The notes under the pieces: generated by a model
Seen by the model: only the letters and a program-made list of their open reading frames with translations
Databases searched by the model: none
What the model was told of the DNA's origin: nothing
Translations under genes and position numbers: made by a program
Assembly (NCBI GenBank): GCA_964387745.1
Contig: CAYLXL010000039.1
Coordinates: 1 to 20,056 of the forward strand
Direction: 5' to 3'
DNA from: JAGOUU01 sp964387745
GTDB taxonomy: Bacteria > Pseudomonadota > Gammaproteobacteria > JAGOUU01
Length of the DNA: 20,056 nucleotides
Shown here: positions 1 through 8,595 of the stretch, piece after piece
Numbering within the stretch: the stretch's first letter is position 1
How the letters are laid out: each line of letters begins with the position of its first letter

Positions 1-70
1 CCAAACCGGAACTTTCTATTTCTCTATAATAGGATCTTACTAAATCATTCCTACACGTCTTTAAAATGTG

Positions 71-98
71 TTGACTAACATTTTCTTTCCTGTATAAT
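71..98 (+). promoter_or_regulatory. Sigma-70-type promoter for the giant SecA-like gene
   Basis: The -35 box TTGACT (71-76) matches five of six consensus bases. The -10 box TATAAT (93-98) is perfect, and the spacer is 16 bp. Transcription would start near 105, leaving a 5' leader of about 55 nt before the ATG at 161. The ribosome binding site is weak: a CAGG 8 nt before the start. Nothing else was recognised in the first 160 bases. Confidence 0.7.
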
Positions 99-160
99 GA
101 AGTAAGTTATTTAACACGTTTTATTCATTCAAATAAGTTATAAATTCACAGGTATTTGTT

Positions 161-3100
161 ATGTCAAATCAATGCAATGGTAAGGTAAGAAGATTTATTG
201 ACACAAACTTTGAGGTAAATACTCAGCGAGATTTTGATGCAGAGGTCACTCGCAATTTTGAGGCTGACCATACAGAAGATAGCAATACGCCTGAAAATTT
301 AAACTTAGTAGCACGAAACGATTTCGATGGCCATCAGCTTGCTCAAGCACAAGGTCTTACCCATAAAGACTGGGATAATTGGCTCGGCAATATTTCTGGT
401 TCTTTTAGATACCCTGCAGAGTCAGCCTATGTATTTTTGCCTAACCTACAAATTCTTAAACAGGCTCCAGCGCTTGAAGATAGGCTTGCAGAAGGGTCTA
501 TTAAATACATCACTGCAGAAGCGTTAGAAGTATTGTGTCGCAACCATCACAAACTTACCTATGGAATAGATTTACGCCACCTACCAGCCGGCTTTAGTCT
601 GGTAAGGTCTAATCCTCAAGATGAAAACTGTAGATTAGACACCCTCCATTATTCTGCTGATTTAGCTAGACGTAAGCCTCAGCCTTCAAAATTTTCCTTA
701 CCATTCGATGATAATGATATCGACACAGAGCGTAATCCAGAGATCCGAAACAAGATCCGCAAGTATCAAGGTGTCGAAAAAACATGGTGGGACTTCTTTT
801 TCAAGAAGCATAAGCAACACAATCGTAATGATAAAAACTTGGAAGCTTTAATTTCTGTTTTCGATGCGTTCTTAGAAGTTTTACGGAAAAAAAGCTTGGA
901 TTTATATGATTTAGATGAGAATAAACACTTCCTTGGCGTAACAAATATGTACGTGGCTTTCGGGCGCATGGTATCAATACTTAATGGTGTTAGTGCTCGC
1001 GACAAAGAAGAACAATTCAACGAATTAAAAGATCTAGACTTATCAAGCACAGGTGCGATCAAGTTCAAACAGGATACTCAGAACTCACCAACCCCTGCAA
1101 CTTTTGTTGTGTCTGCATTGCAATGTACAGAGAAACATTATAGTCTTAGACGTCAAGCTGAGTTTATAGTTATAAAGCCTTTAAAGAAAAAAAAGCTATC
1201 TGTTGATGAGGGTGAGCAGTACAAAATCTCGCCAGGTATCCGAAAAAAGGGTAACTATGAGGTATATGCCTCCAAATCCAATCCAACAATTCATTTTGCA
1301 GAAAGGTCCAATAACAATCAAAAGGGATTTTTCACTACACTTTTTGATCCTAAGTATAACTTTACAACAGCTTGTATAATCGATAGTTCAACTGCTAATA
1401 ATCCGTCGCTAGGGTATGCAAATCCAGATACATATATTATCGGTCTCTTACATAATAAAATCAAACCTCACCATGAACTTTTTGTTAACTCATTCGATTC
1501 TGATGAAGAAGTGATAAAAAAGTTCTTCTTGGCTCTTTCTCAGAAATCCCCAAGATGTTCCATCAAATTTTATAAAAATTGCTTGACGAAAATCCAGGAA
1601 TGCCTACAAGTTAAATTTTCCGAACTAAATCCCGAAAGTCGAAAGACTTTTTTCCAAAGCTTCATACAAATACTATTTAATTCTACAACTGGCGAAGCGT
1701 ATTCTACTGACCATAATGAAGATCACTTATTAAATAGCTTCGAAACACTATTAGACTTAGTTAATAACTTTAAGGTATGTAAGGCTCCTGGGTTTTTACA
1801 TGGTGTATTTAAAGTAACTCAAATGATTCTAGGTCCCTACACGCATGCATTACAACTCTTAACAACATTTTGCACACTTAACTTAGATCTTCCAACTTTC
1901 CTCAAGATTGCAAGCAATGTTAGCAAATTTGCGGCATCTGCAAGCGGTACGATAGGAGGTTTAATAAACTTCTCAATTATGGAAGATCTCACCAACATTA
2001 AAAAAAGTTCTGATTATAGAGGACTTAGATTTTACAGCGAAGAAAAGCTAACAGAGCTAGAGGCAAGAGCAGAGCAGTCATCCAATCCACTTGCAAAGAC
2101 TATAGGTTTTTCTATTACTCCAAATGCCATGGTGAGGTACATCTATGCATACAAGACTTGTACAGAATATCCCATACATATGCTTTTAAGCACTTTCAAC
2201 TTTGATATTAATAGCATAAATATGTCTCGTGTTAATGAGGGAATTGCTAGCTCTCACAAGAATATAGCTGCTAAGTTTACCTCAGAGGAAACAAAAAAAT
2301 ATCCTTTAAAATTTATTGAGATTATGGATCAGGCTGAGAACAACAACGGATTGACCCCAGAATTATTCGATAAATTTATCGATAGATTATATAATATGAC
2401 TGATTCCTTAATAACTGAGCGCGACGAGAAAGCTGCAGAAATACGAATTTACGAATTGGTTCAAGAACAATTTGGTAAAAACTTTACACCTGACTTTTTC
2501 CTAATAAAAATAAAAGAATTACAAAACCCAAAAAGAGATTTAACTGATACTGATCGCCTAGAGATCACATCTTATGACTATTCCTTGAACGATGACTTGA
2601 CATCTATTATTCAAACAATAAATAGCAATACTTATAAATCTAAACGCCTAGCTGTATTTAAATTAATTGCCCAAGCTTACAACATATTGCCTGAGGCAGA
2701 TTTTATCATCCTGATAAAATCTTTAGGCAATATGGCAAAAATAGAACAAACCACTCTAGATGACGAACAAGCATATGGGTATTTAATCACTCTTTTAACT
2801 GAAGTTTGTAGAAAAGGACATATACTCTATTTTCGTCAACTTTATGAGCAACCAGGTTTTGTTGAAGGTAACTCCGGTAATAAAACACAAAAAATGGCTA
2901 TTTATCTAGAACATCTTGGTCCTTGGATTTTGAGAGAGGATATTGGTTTTATAAAAACAGAATTACAACCTGTGGTATCCTCAATAGTGATAAAACAAAA
3001 TTTTTCTTCTAATAATGGCTCTGAAAGAACTAACCTTTTGAAAAGTTCTTTAACAAGTCTAGGTGAGCGTTGTCAGAGTGCCGCCCTCTCTAATCAAACA

Positions 3101-6100
3101 AAAAAACACATATTACAGAGTCTACAAAACATTAAAAAAGAAGAAGTTGACCAAGATCTAATCGAAACTCTGCATGAGTACGCACAAATTTTAGAAGTGG
3201 TTATATCTGGTAAGTCAGAATCATATAAGGTTCAGGGCCTGTATCAAGCCAGTTGTAAAAATTTCAATTTTTCACTAGATCCAAAGGTAACGTATTCGTT
3301 AATGCTACACTTTCATACAAAACCCGCTGATTTAATGGCAATTATTCACCAATTAATAACAACTTTTGAAGATGGTTCAAAAATACAATTCGTGCTAGAA
3401 GTTATTAGCAAGCTTTCAGATGAAAAGAAATCAATCAACGATATCAAAACTTTTATTGATTTGATCAATAGTAATTCTGAAAAATATGATGCTATTTCCC
3501 GTTGTTATCAAACTTCACCTTATCCTGATATCGCAAGTATCAATGATTGGATTCAAAATACACGAGATATCAACCGTAAATATGACTCATACAGCAAAAA
3601 GCCATTTGCTAGAAACAATGAGTGTGCTTTTATACGCGATGAATATGACACACAAACAAAATTATTTCAGATAGGCAAGACAGACCTGTTCAGTGATCCA
3701 CTCAAAGATAAATTTACAGAAAAGCTCGGTCCTAAAGGAACGTTAGCTAAACTGACCACTGTTGAGCTTAAAGCTAAGGTTATGGAACTACAATCTCAAT
3801 TAGAATCAAATCCCAATGACCAAGGAATAAAAGATGAGATATTCTGCCATATAATAGAAATTCTTTCTAGAACCTGTTCACAAAACGACCCTAATAATAA
3901 GACCAACATTATCAGCCAAGAAATGAACACAACCCAGGTACTGGCTGCTTATAGTATACTTTTCTCTAGCCAAGGAAACATGATGTGTCAGATAGATACA
4001 GGAGAAGGAAAATCAAGAGTTATGATTGTGGCAGCAGCATATAAGGCACTTACTAAAAAAACAGTAGACTTAGTCACCAGCAACATGGCCCTATCTGAGA
4101 GAGATTTCATCGCTTATAATTCTTTCTTCAAAACATTAGAGATTGAAACAAGTCTAATTTTTTCTGATAGCAGCCCTAATGATTATAAAATATCAGGAGT
4201 TAATTTTTCTACCCCTGGACAACTATCTCTGGCGAGAAATGCAGCACTCGTAAATCAAAATAGAAACAAAAACTTAGGTGATTTTAGTGATCAGCCAAAC
4301 AACTCTTGTTTACTATTAGATGAAGCTGACGCAACACTTTATGATGCTCCGTATAATAAGTACAACTATGCTTTAACAGACACAGATACAGAAAAAATGA
4401 CCTGGTTATATGCGTATTTAGTGAGATATGCCGAGAAATATAAAGACGAATTGAATCTTAAAATAAGTCAATTAAACGTTGCTGACAAAGATGACGAAGA
4501 TGACGAAGATGACGAAAATCAATTTAACAGCATCTTTTCTGAAATTTTTAATAAATTCAAAAGTGAAATAAGATTATATGATGATAGTTCTAAACTGAAC
4601 TATTTTACAGAAACAAACAAGAGAAAGAAAAAACTCATTAGTTTATTCAAGGCAGCCCTCACAGCAAATAGCATGAAGGAAGATGTGCATTATAAGATAT
4701 CTACTGGCGAACCTGAGAAACTCACAAGTGTTTTCACTAAAAAAGGGATTGTAAAAACAAGAGAAGTTCATGTATTAAATGACAATCGAATTGCGCTTGG
4801 GTCAAATTTTTCTGGAGGTGTGCAACAATGTTTAGAAGCTCGCGTGAATCTAGAACATCAGAAAGCTCATCCAGAGTTAGACGATAAAGACATAGTTTAT
4901 ATACGTCCAGCCAAAAAAATAACATGTTCTTCATACTCAAGAACTTTATTACTACGTGCTGAGCAATTTATTGGTGTAACTGGTTCGCCACTTTCGGAGT
5001 TAGAAAAAAAATATGCAGAAGAAGCATATAATGTGACTTTTATTAAAGCGCCGCGTCACAAAAAATTTAAAAGAAAAGACCAAAGAATGATTGTGGTTAA
5101 TAGTTATGAAAAACAGCTTAAGCTTATTGTTAACCAAATCACAGCCGCTCGTAAATCAGATCGTCCAATTTTAGTATTTTGTGAAAATGATCATATAAGT
5201 AACAAGTTATTCTTTTCTTTAAAAAATCTTCTTGGAGATACATCAATACAGCATGTGGATTCTAGTTTCTCAGCCGATGATGAAAAGAAGGCTATTGCGC
5301 AGGCGGGTAACCCAGGTATGATTACTGTAACCACGAATATGCTTGGAAGAGGTACAGATATTTGCGCTAAAAATTTATTAGTCATTCCTACATATAGACC
5401 TGAAGCTCGTGATATGGCACAAATATGCGGAAGATCCGGCAGATTCGGTGAAGAAGGTGAATCGCGCATAATCATTAACAGTCAAGACAATAATTTTCCA
5501 TTGTCTTCATGGCATGGTAAAAAATTATTAAAGTGGCAGAGAGAAGAAGAGCAGACTGAGAATGCACATAGAGTATTAATCGACGGCTTTACTGATTTCA
5601 TTGACAACCTGACAAAGCAATTCTTCGCAAGAAATGATCATAATGATTTATTAATACAAGCTTGGCAGGACTTTCTCGAACAATTATATTCTGATTGGCA
5701 AACAGCTAGCAATACTTTATTAAAGCAATTCAATGAAGATAAAGATATTCAAAAGTTATCTGATGGTTTTAATTCTTTTATTAGCAATCTCAAGGATAGT
5801 TACCATATATTCAACAATGGTGAAGATATCAACATACAGTTAAAAACTAATGTTCTAACGACTAAACCAAGCTATAAAAAAATCATGATCAATGCACAAA
5901 ACAACTATGATATTGCGGATGATGGTCAGGCAAGTGTATATACATCACTTTTCAAACAAACTCGCGCAACATTAATGGGTAACAGGAAGATCTTTGCTAA
6001 TACGAGAGCCTGGAAGAATGGACAAGGCGTTATTTTTGCTGATACAAGAGCTCTGCTTAACGGAGACAGAGAATTATTTGCAAATCTAAGAGCCACCATA

Positions 6101-6391
6101 AAAGCTCATAAGATTGGTTCTGTTTATATAATTGTTGCTACAATTGTAACAACTTCTGCAGTTGCAATAATCATGTTCTGTCTACAACCGCTTGCACCTT
6201 TGATGTTAGTACCAATTATCAGCATAGCGATTACTCCAAAAATTGTAGCAGGGATCACAGCTGGTGTTGCAGCCACATCATTAGTTAGTAATACAGTATT
6301 AACCTCGTTTGCAGCTAAATTAACAGCACCAAAAAACCTCAACGAAGATATGCGAAATAGGACTATTGAATCAACAATCTGTAGCCCATAA
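161..6391 (+). CDS. Giant SecA-like DEAD-motor protein with novel N-terminal region and hydrophobic C-terminus
   Basis: A 2076-residue protein whose last third carries a SecA-type ATPase motor. The Walker A is TGEGKS (1280-1285), preceded by a TTQVLAAY segment resembling SecA's DVQLLGG. The Walker B is DEAD (1387-1390), followed by GVTGSP (1605-1610), NMLGRGTD (1726-1733, SecA NMAGRGTD) and QICGRSGRFG (1754-1763, with the arginine-finger pair). About 215 residues separate Walker B from GVTGSP, roughly where SecA holds its preprotein cross-linking domain, but I see no resemblance in sequence. Residues 1 to about 1250 match nothing I recognise and contain a moderately hydrophobic stretch near 542-615. 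The tail has three 14-residue repeats (1934-1975) and hydrophobic segments at about 1987-2055. It is not the housekeeping SecA, which is about 900 residues with a different N-terminus. It has its own promoter and no operon partner. A host-directed effector or a membrane-anchored motor are both possible; function unknown. ATG 161 is the first in-frame start after the promoter. Confidence 0.9.
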   Translation: MSNQCNGKVRRFIDTNFEVNTQRDFDAEVTRNFEADHTEDSNTPENLNLVARNDFDGHQLAQAQGLTHKDWDNWLGNISGSFRYPAESAYVFLPNLQILKQAPALEDRLAEGSIKYITAEALEVLCRNHHKLTYGIDLRHLPAGFSLVRSNPQDENCRLDTLHYSADLARRKPQPSKFSLPFDDNDIDTERNPEIRNKIRKYQGVEKTWWDFFFKKHKQHNRNDKNLEALISVFDAFLEVLRKKSLDLYDLDENKHFLGVTNMYVAFGRMVSILNGVSARDKEEQFNELKDLDLSSTGAIKFKQDTQNSPTPATFVVSALQCTEKHYSLRRQAEFIVIKPLKKKKLSVDEGEQYKISPGIRKKGNYEVYASKSNPTIHFAERSNNNQKGFFTTLFDPKYNFTTACIIDSSTANNPSLGYANPDTYIIGLLHNKIKPHHELFVNSFDSDEEVIKKFFLALSQKSPRCSIKFYKNCLTKIQECLQVKFSELNPESRKTFFQSFIQILFNSTTGEAYSTDHNEDHLLNSFETLLDLVNNFKVCKAPGFLHGVFKVTQMILGPYTHALQLLTTFCTLNLDLPTFLKIASNVSKFAASASGTIGGLINFSIMEDLTNIKKSSDYRGLRFYSEEKLTELEARAEQSSNPLAKTIGFSITPNAMVRYIYAYKTCTEYPIHMLLSTFNFDINSINMSRVNEGIASSHKNIAAKFTSEETKKYPLKFIEIMDQAENNNGLTPELFDKFIDRLYNMTDSLITERDEKAAEIRIYELVQEQFGKNFTPDFFLIKIKELQNPKRDLTDTDRLEITSYDYSLNDDLTSIIQTINSNTYKSKRLAVFKLIAQAYNILPEADFIILIKSLGNMAKIEQTTLDDEQAYGYLITLLTEVCRKGHILYFRQLYEQPGFVEGNSGNKTQKMAIYLEHLGPWILREDIGFIKTELQPVVSSIVIKQNFSSNNGSERTNLLKSSLTSLGERCQSAALSNQTKKHILQSLQNIKKEEVDQDLIETLHEYAQILEVVISGKSESYKVQGLYQASCKNFNFSLDPKVTYSLMLHFHTKPADLMAIIHQLITTFEDGSKIQFVLEVISKLSDEKKSINDIKTFIDLINSNSEKYDAISRCYQTSPYPDIASINDWIQNTRDINRKYDSYSKKPFARNNECAFIRDEYDTQTKLFQIGKTDLFSDPLKDKFTEKLGPKGTLAKLTTVELKAKVMELQSQLESNPNDQGIKDEIFCHIIEILSRTCSQNDPNNKTNIISQEMNTTQVLAAYSILFSSQGNMMCQIDTGEGKSRVMIVAAAYKALTKKTVDLVTSNMALSERDFIAYNSFFKTLEIETSLIFSDSSPNDYKISGVNFSTPGQLSLARNAALVNQNRNKNLGDFSDQPNNSCLLLDEADATLYDAPYNKYNYALTDTDTEKMTWLYAYLVRYAEKYKDELNLKISQLNVADKDDEDDEDDENQFNSIFSEIFNKFKSEIRLYDDSSKLNYFTETNKRKKKLISLFKAALTANSMKEDVHYKISTGEPEKLTSVFTKKGIVKTREVHVLNDNRIALGSNFSGGVQQCLEARVNLEHQKAHPELDDKDIVYIRPAKKITCSSYSRTLLLRAEQFIGVTGSPLSELEKKYAEEAYNVTFIKAPRHKKFKRKDQRMIVVNSYEKQLKLIVNQITAARKSDRPILVFCENDHISNKLFFSLKNLLGDTSIQHVDSSFSADDEKKAIAQAGNPGMITVTTNMLGRGTDICAKNLLVIPTYRPEARDMAQICGRSGRFGEEGESRIIINSQDNNFPLSSWHGKKLLKWQREEEQTENAHRVLIDGFTDFIDNLTKQFFARNDHNDLLIQAWQDFLEQLYSDWQTASNTLLKQFNEDKDIQKLSDGFNSFISNLKDSYHIFNNGEDINIQLKTNVLTTKPSYKKIMINAQNNYDIADDGQASVYTSLFKQTRATLMGNRKIFANTRAWKNGQGVIFADTRALLNGDRELFANLRATIKAHKIGSVYIIVATIVTTSAVAIIMFCLQPLAPLMLVPIISIAITPKIVAGITAGVAATSLVSNTVLTSFAAKLTAPKNLNEDMRNRTIESTICSP
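4490..4516 (+). repeat. Three exact 9-bp tandem repeats encoding an acidic stretch
   Basis: GATGACGAA occurs three times in a row in frame, encoding DDE x3 (residues 1444-1452). It lies in the insertion between the Walker B and GVTGSP motifs of the SecA-like protein. Copy number is likely to vary by slippage without breaking the frame. Confidence 0.9.
5960..6085 (+). repeat. Three tandem 14-codon repeats (TRAxxxGxxxxFAN type)
   Basis: Residues 1934-1947, 1948-1961 and 1962-1975 read TRATLMGNRKIFAN, TRAWKNGQGVIFAD and TRALLNGDRELFAN, followed by a partial unit LRATIKAH. The 14 residues before them share only the F at position 12. The DNA of the units has diverged while T/L-R-A, G and F-A-N/D are kept, which suggests selection on the protein rather than a recent duplication. 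The array ends about 10 residues before the hydrophobic C-terminal segments. Confidence 0.85.
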
Positions 6392-6440
6392 TGTGTTTAA
6401 CATGGTCGTTCAGCGCTTGTACGCGTTCATCTCTGAGTCT

Positions 6441-6484
6441 GTCATCTCGGTCAAGGCAGCTATGCTGCCGCAGAACCGAGATCT
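6441..6484 (+). repeat. Palindromic intergenic repeat, copy A
   Basis: A 44-bp imperfect palindrome. The outer arms are ATCTCGGT and AACCGAGAT; an inner GGCAGC-TAT-GCTGCC hairpin sits between them. It starts GTCATC and ends GATCT, as does the reverse complement of copy B at 6496-6535. It lies 50 bp after the stop of the giant gene and is followed by a T-rich run, so it may act as a transcription terminator. Confidence 0.8.
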
Positions 6485-6495
6485 TATTTTAATAT

Positions 6496-6535
6496 AGATC
6501 CCAGTTCTGCGCGCTCTGCGCTTGACTGGGATGAC
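6496..6535 (-). repeat. Palindromic intergenic repeat, copy B (inverted)
   Basis: On the - strand this reads GTCATCCCAGTCAAGCGCAG, then GCGCGCAGAACTGGGATCT, and aligns with copy A along its whole length. Where A has CTCGG/CCGAG arms, B has CCCAG/CTGGG, so both sides of the stem changed together. It is 34 bp past the sucD stop codon and may end the suc transcript or shield its 3' end. Short mobile palindromes of this kind are common between genes in Rickettsia-like and other intracellular genomes; I cannot assign a named family. Confidence 0.8.
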
Positions 6536-6569
6536 AATATTCTAGACATGGTGAATATTTACCTACGAA

Positions 6570-7406
6570 CTACCAGCCAGTAGCTTCAGCAATACCTTTA
6601 CCTAAATCAGCAGGAGATTTAACAGTTAATACACCTGCAGCTTTTAGAGCAGCAAATTTATCATCCGCGCTACCTTTACCGCCTGCGATAATAGCACCAG
6701 CGTGACCCATACGTTTGCCTTTAGGTGCAGTCACGCCTGCAATATAAGAAACCACCGGCTTGGTTACGTGTTGTTTAATAAATTCTGCCGCTTCTTCTTC
6801 TGCTGAACCACCAATCTCACCAACCATAATAATTGCTTCAGTTTGCTTATCGGCTTGGAATAATTTTAAAGCATCAATAAAAGTCATACCCGGAATTGGA
6901 TCGCCACCGATACCAATACAAGTACTTTGACCATAACCCATATCCGTCATTTGTTTAACCGCTTCATAAGTTAAAGTACCAGAGCGAGAAACAATACCAA
7001 CTTTACCTGGCTTGTGAATATAACCCGGCATAATACCAATTTTACATTCACCTGGAGTGATAATACCCGGGCAATTTGGACCGATTAATCGTACATCAGT
7101 ATTTTTTAAATAAGCCTTTACTTCTAGCATATCTAGTGTGGGTATACCTTCAGTAATACAAACAATTAATTTACAAAAAGGCGCAGGCACATAAATAACA
7201 CTTGCATCCGCTTTAGTTTGAGCCACTGCATCATGCACAGTATCAAATACAGGTAGATCTAAATGTTTTGTACCACCTTTACCTGGCGTTACTCCGCCAA
7301 CCATTTTGGTACCATAAGCTATTGCTTGTTCAGAGTGAAAAGTTCCTTGCTTACCAGTGAATCCTTGACAAATTACTTTAGTATCTTTATTAACTAATAC
7401 GCTCAT
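6570..7406 (-). CDS. sucD: Succinyl-CoA synthetase alpha subunit, with a 12-residue internal deletion
   Basis: This subunit binds CoA and carries the phosphohistidine of the enzyme that makes succinate and ATP (or GTP) from succinyl-CoA. The N-terminal CoA-binding motif GFTGKQGTFH (15-24), PGKGG (41-45), GPNCPG (109-114), SRSGTLTYE (140-148), and GHAGAIIAGGKG (234-245) with active-site His235 are all present. The protein has 278 residues against 289 in E. coli. The main difference is one clean gap: after VPAPFCK (residue 79) it runs directly into LIVCITEGIP, missing the 12 residues (E. coli DSILEAIDAGIK) that form a helix in the Rossmann-type CoA domain. The rest aligns without gaps up to a slightly different C-terminus. 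It is the last gene of the suc operon, and its start overlaps the sucC stop (TAATG). The identity is certain, but activity is doubtful unless the shortened loop is tolerated. Confidence 0.95.
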   Translation of the reverse strand: MSVLVNKDTKVICQGFTGKQGTFHSEQAIAYGTKMVGGVTPGKGGTKHLDLPVFDTVHDAVAQTKADASVIYVPAPFCKLIVCITEGIPTLDMLEVKAYLKNTDVRLIGPNCPGIITPGECKIGIMPGYIHKPGKVGIVSRSGTLTYEAVKQMTDMGYGQSTCIGIGGDPIPGMTFIDALKLFQADKQTEAIIMVGEIGGSAEEEAAEFIKQHVTKPVVSYIAGVTAPKGKRMGHAGAIIAGGKGSADDKFAALKAAGVLTVKSPADLGKGIAEATGW

Positions 7407-7417
7407 TATACACCTCC
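7404..7417 (-). promoter_or_regulatory. TAATG stop-start junction with a strong internal RBS for sucD
   Basis: The sucC stop TAA and the sucD ATG share a base (TAATG, 7404-7408). A full GGAGG (7413-7417) lies 6 nt before the ATG, inside the last codons of sucC. This is the strongest ribosome binding site in the suc operon. It fits coupled translation and equal output of the two subunits. Confidence 0.8.
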
Positions 7418-8572
7418 AACAGCAGCAATAATTTTAGTAGCAGCATCGGTTAAATTACTTGCTGGTATAATGTTTAAACCACTTGCTTTCAAAATTTCTA
7501 AACCTTTTTCCGCATTATTGCCCTCTAAACGAACAACAACTGGTACGCTTACGCCTACTTGTTTAACTGCAGCAATAATACCATCCGCTATTGAGTCACA
7601 GCGTACAATACCACCAAAAATATTAACTAATACGCCCTTAACGCTATTATCAGATAAAATAATCTTGAATGCCTCTGAAACTCTTTCAGTAGTCGCACCG
7701 CCACCAACGTCTAAAAAATTAGCAGGCTTACCACCATGTAGTTTAATCACGTCCATCGTAGCCATCGCAAGACCGGCACCATTTACCATACAACCAATGT
7801 CACCATCAAGAGCAATATAATTTAATTCCCAATCGCGTGCTTGATTCTCACGATTATCTTCTTGAGATTTATCACGCATTGCTTGTAAATTAGGTTGACG
7901 ATATAGCGCATTGTCATCAATGTTAATCTTACCATCAAGACAAACTAAATCACCGTTGCCAGTAATAACTAAAGGATTGACCTCAACCATACTTAAATCT
8001 AAAGCGACAAACATTTCGACCAAATTAGTTAATATAGTCTGTAATTGTTTAATCTGAGTGCTATTAAGTTTTAATTTAAAACCTAACTCTCGGCATTGAA
8101 ATGGCATAATACCCAACAATGGATCCACTACTGTCGTATGTATTTTTTCTGGTGTTTCATGCGCAACCTTTTCGATATCAACACCGCCCTCTGTCGACGC
8201 AATGATCACAATTTTTTGTAAACTACGATCAATAACTGCACCTAAGTATAATTCTTGCTTGATATCAGATGGTAGCTCGATTAATACTGTATTAACTGGC
8301 TGACCGTTATGATCTGTCTGATAAGTTACTAGGTTAGTGCCTAATAATTTTTTTGAAAAATCTCTAACATCGTCTAAAGTACTTAATACTTTTACCCCAC
8401 CTGCTTTACCACGCCCACCAGCGTGAACTTGGGCTTTTACTACCCATTTATCACCGCCTAAAGAACGAGCAGCGTTCACCGCTTCTTCGCTGCTATGGGC
8501 GATCATAAATGTAGTGGTGGGGATATTAAACTTGGCATACAATTGCTTAGCTTGGTACTCATGTACGTTCAT
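7406..8572 (-). CDS. sucC: Succinyl-CoA synthetase beta subunit (ADP/GDP-forming)
   Basis: The nucleotide-binding ATP-grasp subunit of succinyl-CoA synthetase, which with SucD performs the substrate-level phosphorylation step of the TCA cycle. It has 388 residues, the same as E. coli. It opens with MNVHEYQAKQL and has the ATP-grasp loop VVKAQVHAGGRGKAGG (about 44-59) and LYLGAVIDR. The C-terminal half carries VNGAGLAMATMD, FLDVGGGAT, VLVNIFGGIVRCD and VVVRLEGNNAEKG. No gaps are seen against the E. coli protein. The gap from sucB is 23 bp, and the ribosome binding site is weak (AGAGAAG). The full length makes the deletion in its partner SucD stand out more. Confidence 0.97.
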   Translation of the reverse strand: MNVHEYQAKQLYAKFNIPTTTFMIAHSSEEAVNAARSLGGDKWVVKAQVHAGGRGKAGGVKVLSTLDDVRDFSKKLLGTNLVTYQTDHNGQPVNTVLIELPSDIKQELYLGAVIDRSLQKIVIIASTEGGVDIEKVAHETPEKIHTTVVDPLLGIMPFQCRELGFKLKLNSTQIKQLQTILTNLVEMFVALDLSMVEVNPLVITGNGDLVCLDGKINIDDNALYRQPNLQAMRDKSQEDNRENQARDWELNYIALDGDIGCMVNGAGLAMATMDVIKLHGGKPANFLDVGGGATTERVSEAFKIILSDNSVKGVLVNIFGGIVRCDSIADGIIAAVKQVGVSVPVVVRLEGNNAEKGLEILKASGLNIIPASNLTDAATKIIAAVGGV

Positions 8573-8595
8573 TTTACTTCTCTTTTATTAATTTT

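Noticed and set aside
6124..6342. Open frame on the - strand opposite the hydrophobic tail of the giant gene
   Set aside because: It is antisense to a low-complexity hydrophobic region, has no ribosome binding site, and the + strand frame is clearly the real one.
161..6391. Calling the giant gene the housekeeping secA
   Set aside because: Length, N-terminus and missing SecA elements differ; only the motor motifs are shared.
6441..6535. Ends of an insertion sequence
   Set aside because: The two inverted repeats enclose only 11 bp, with no transposase and no target duplication seen.
7470..7820. 116-codon + strand frame inside sucC
   Set aside because: Lies entirely opposite a strongly conserved sucC, with no start signals or recognisable protein.
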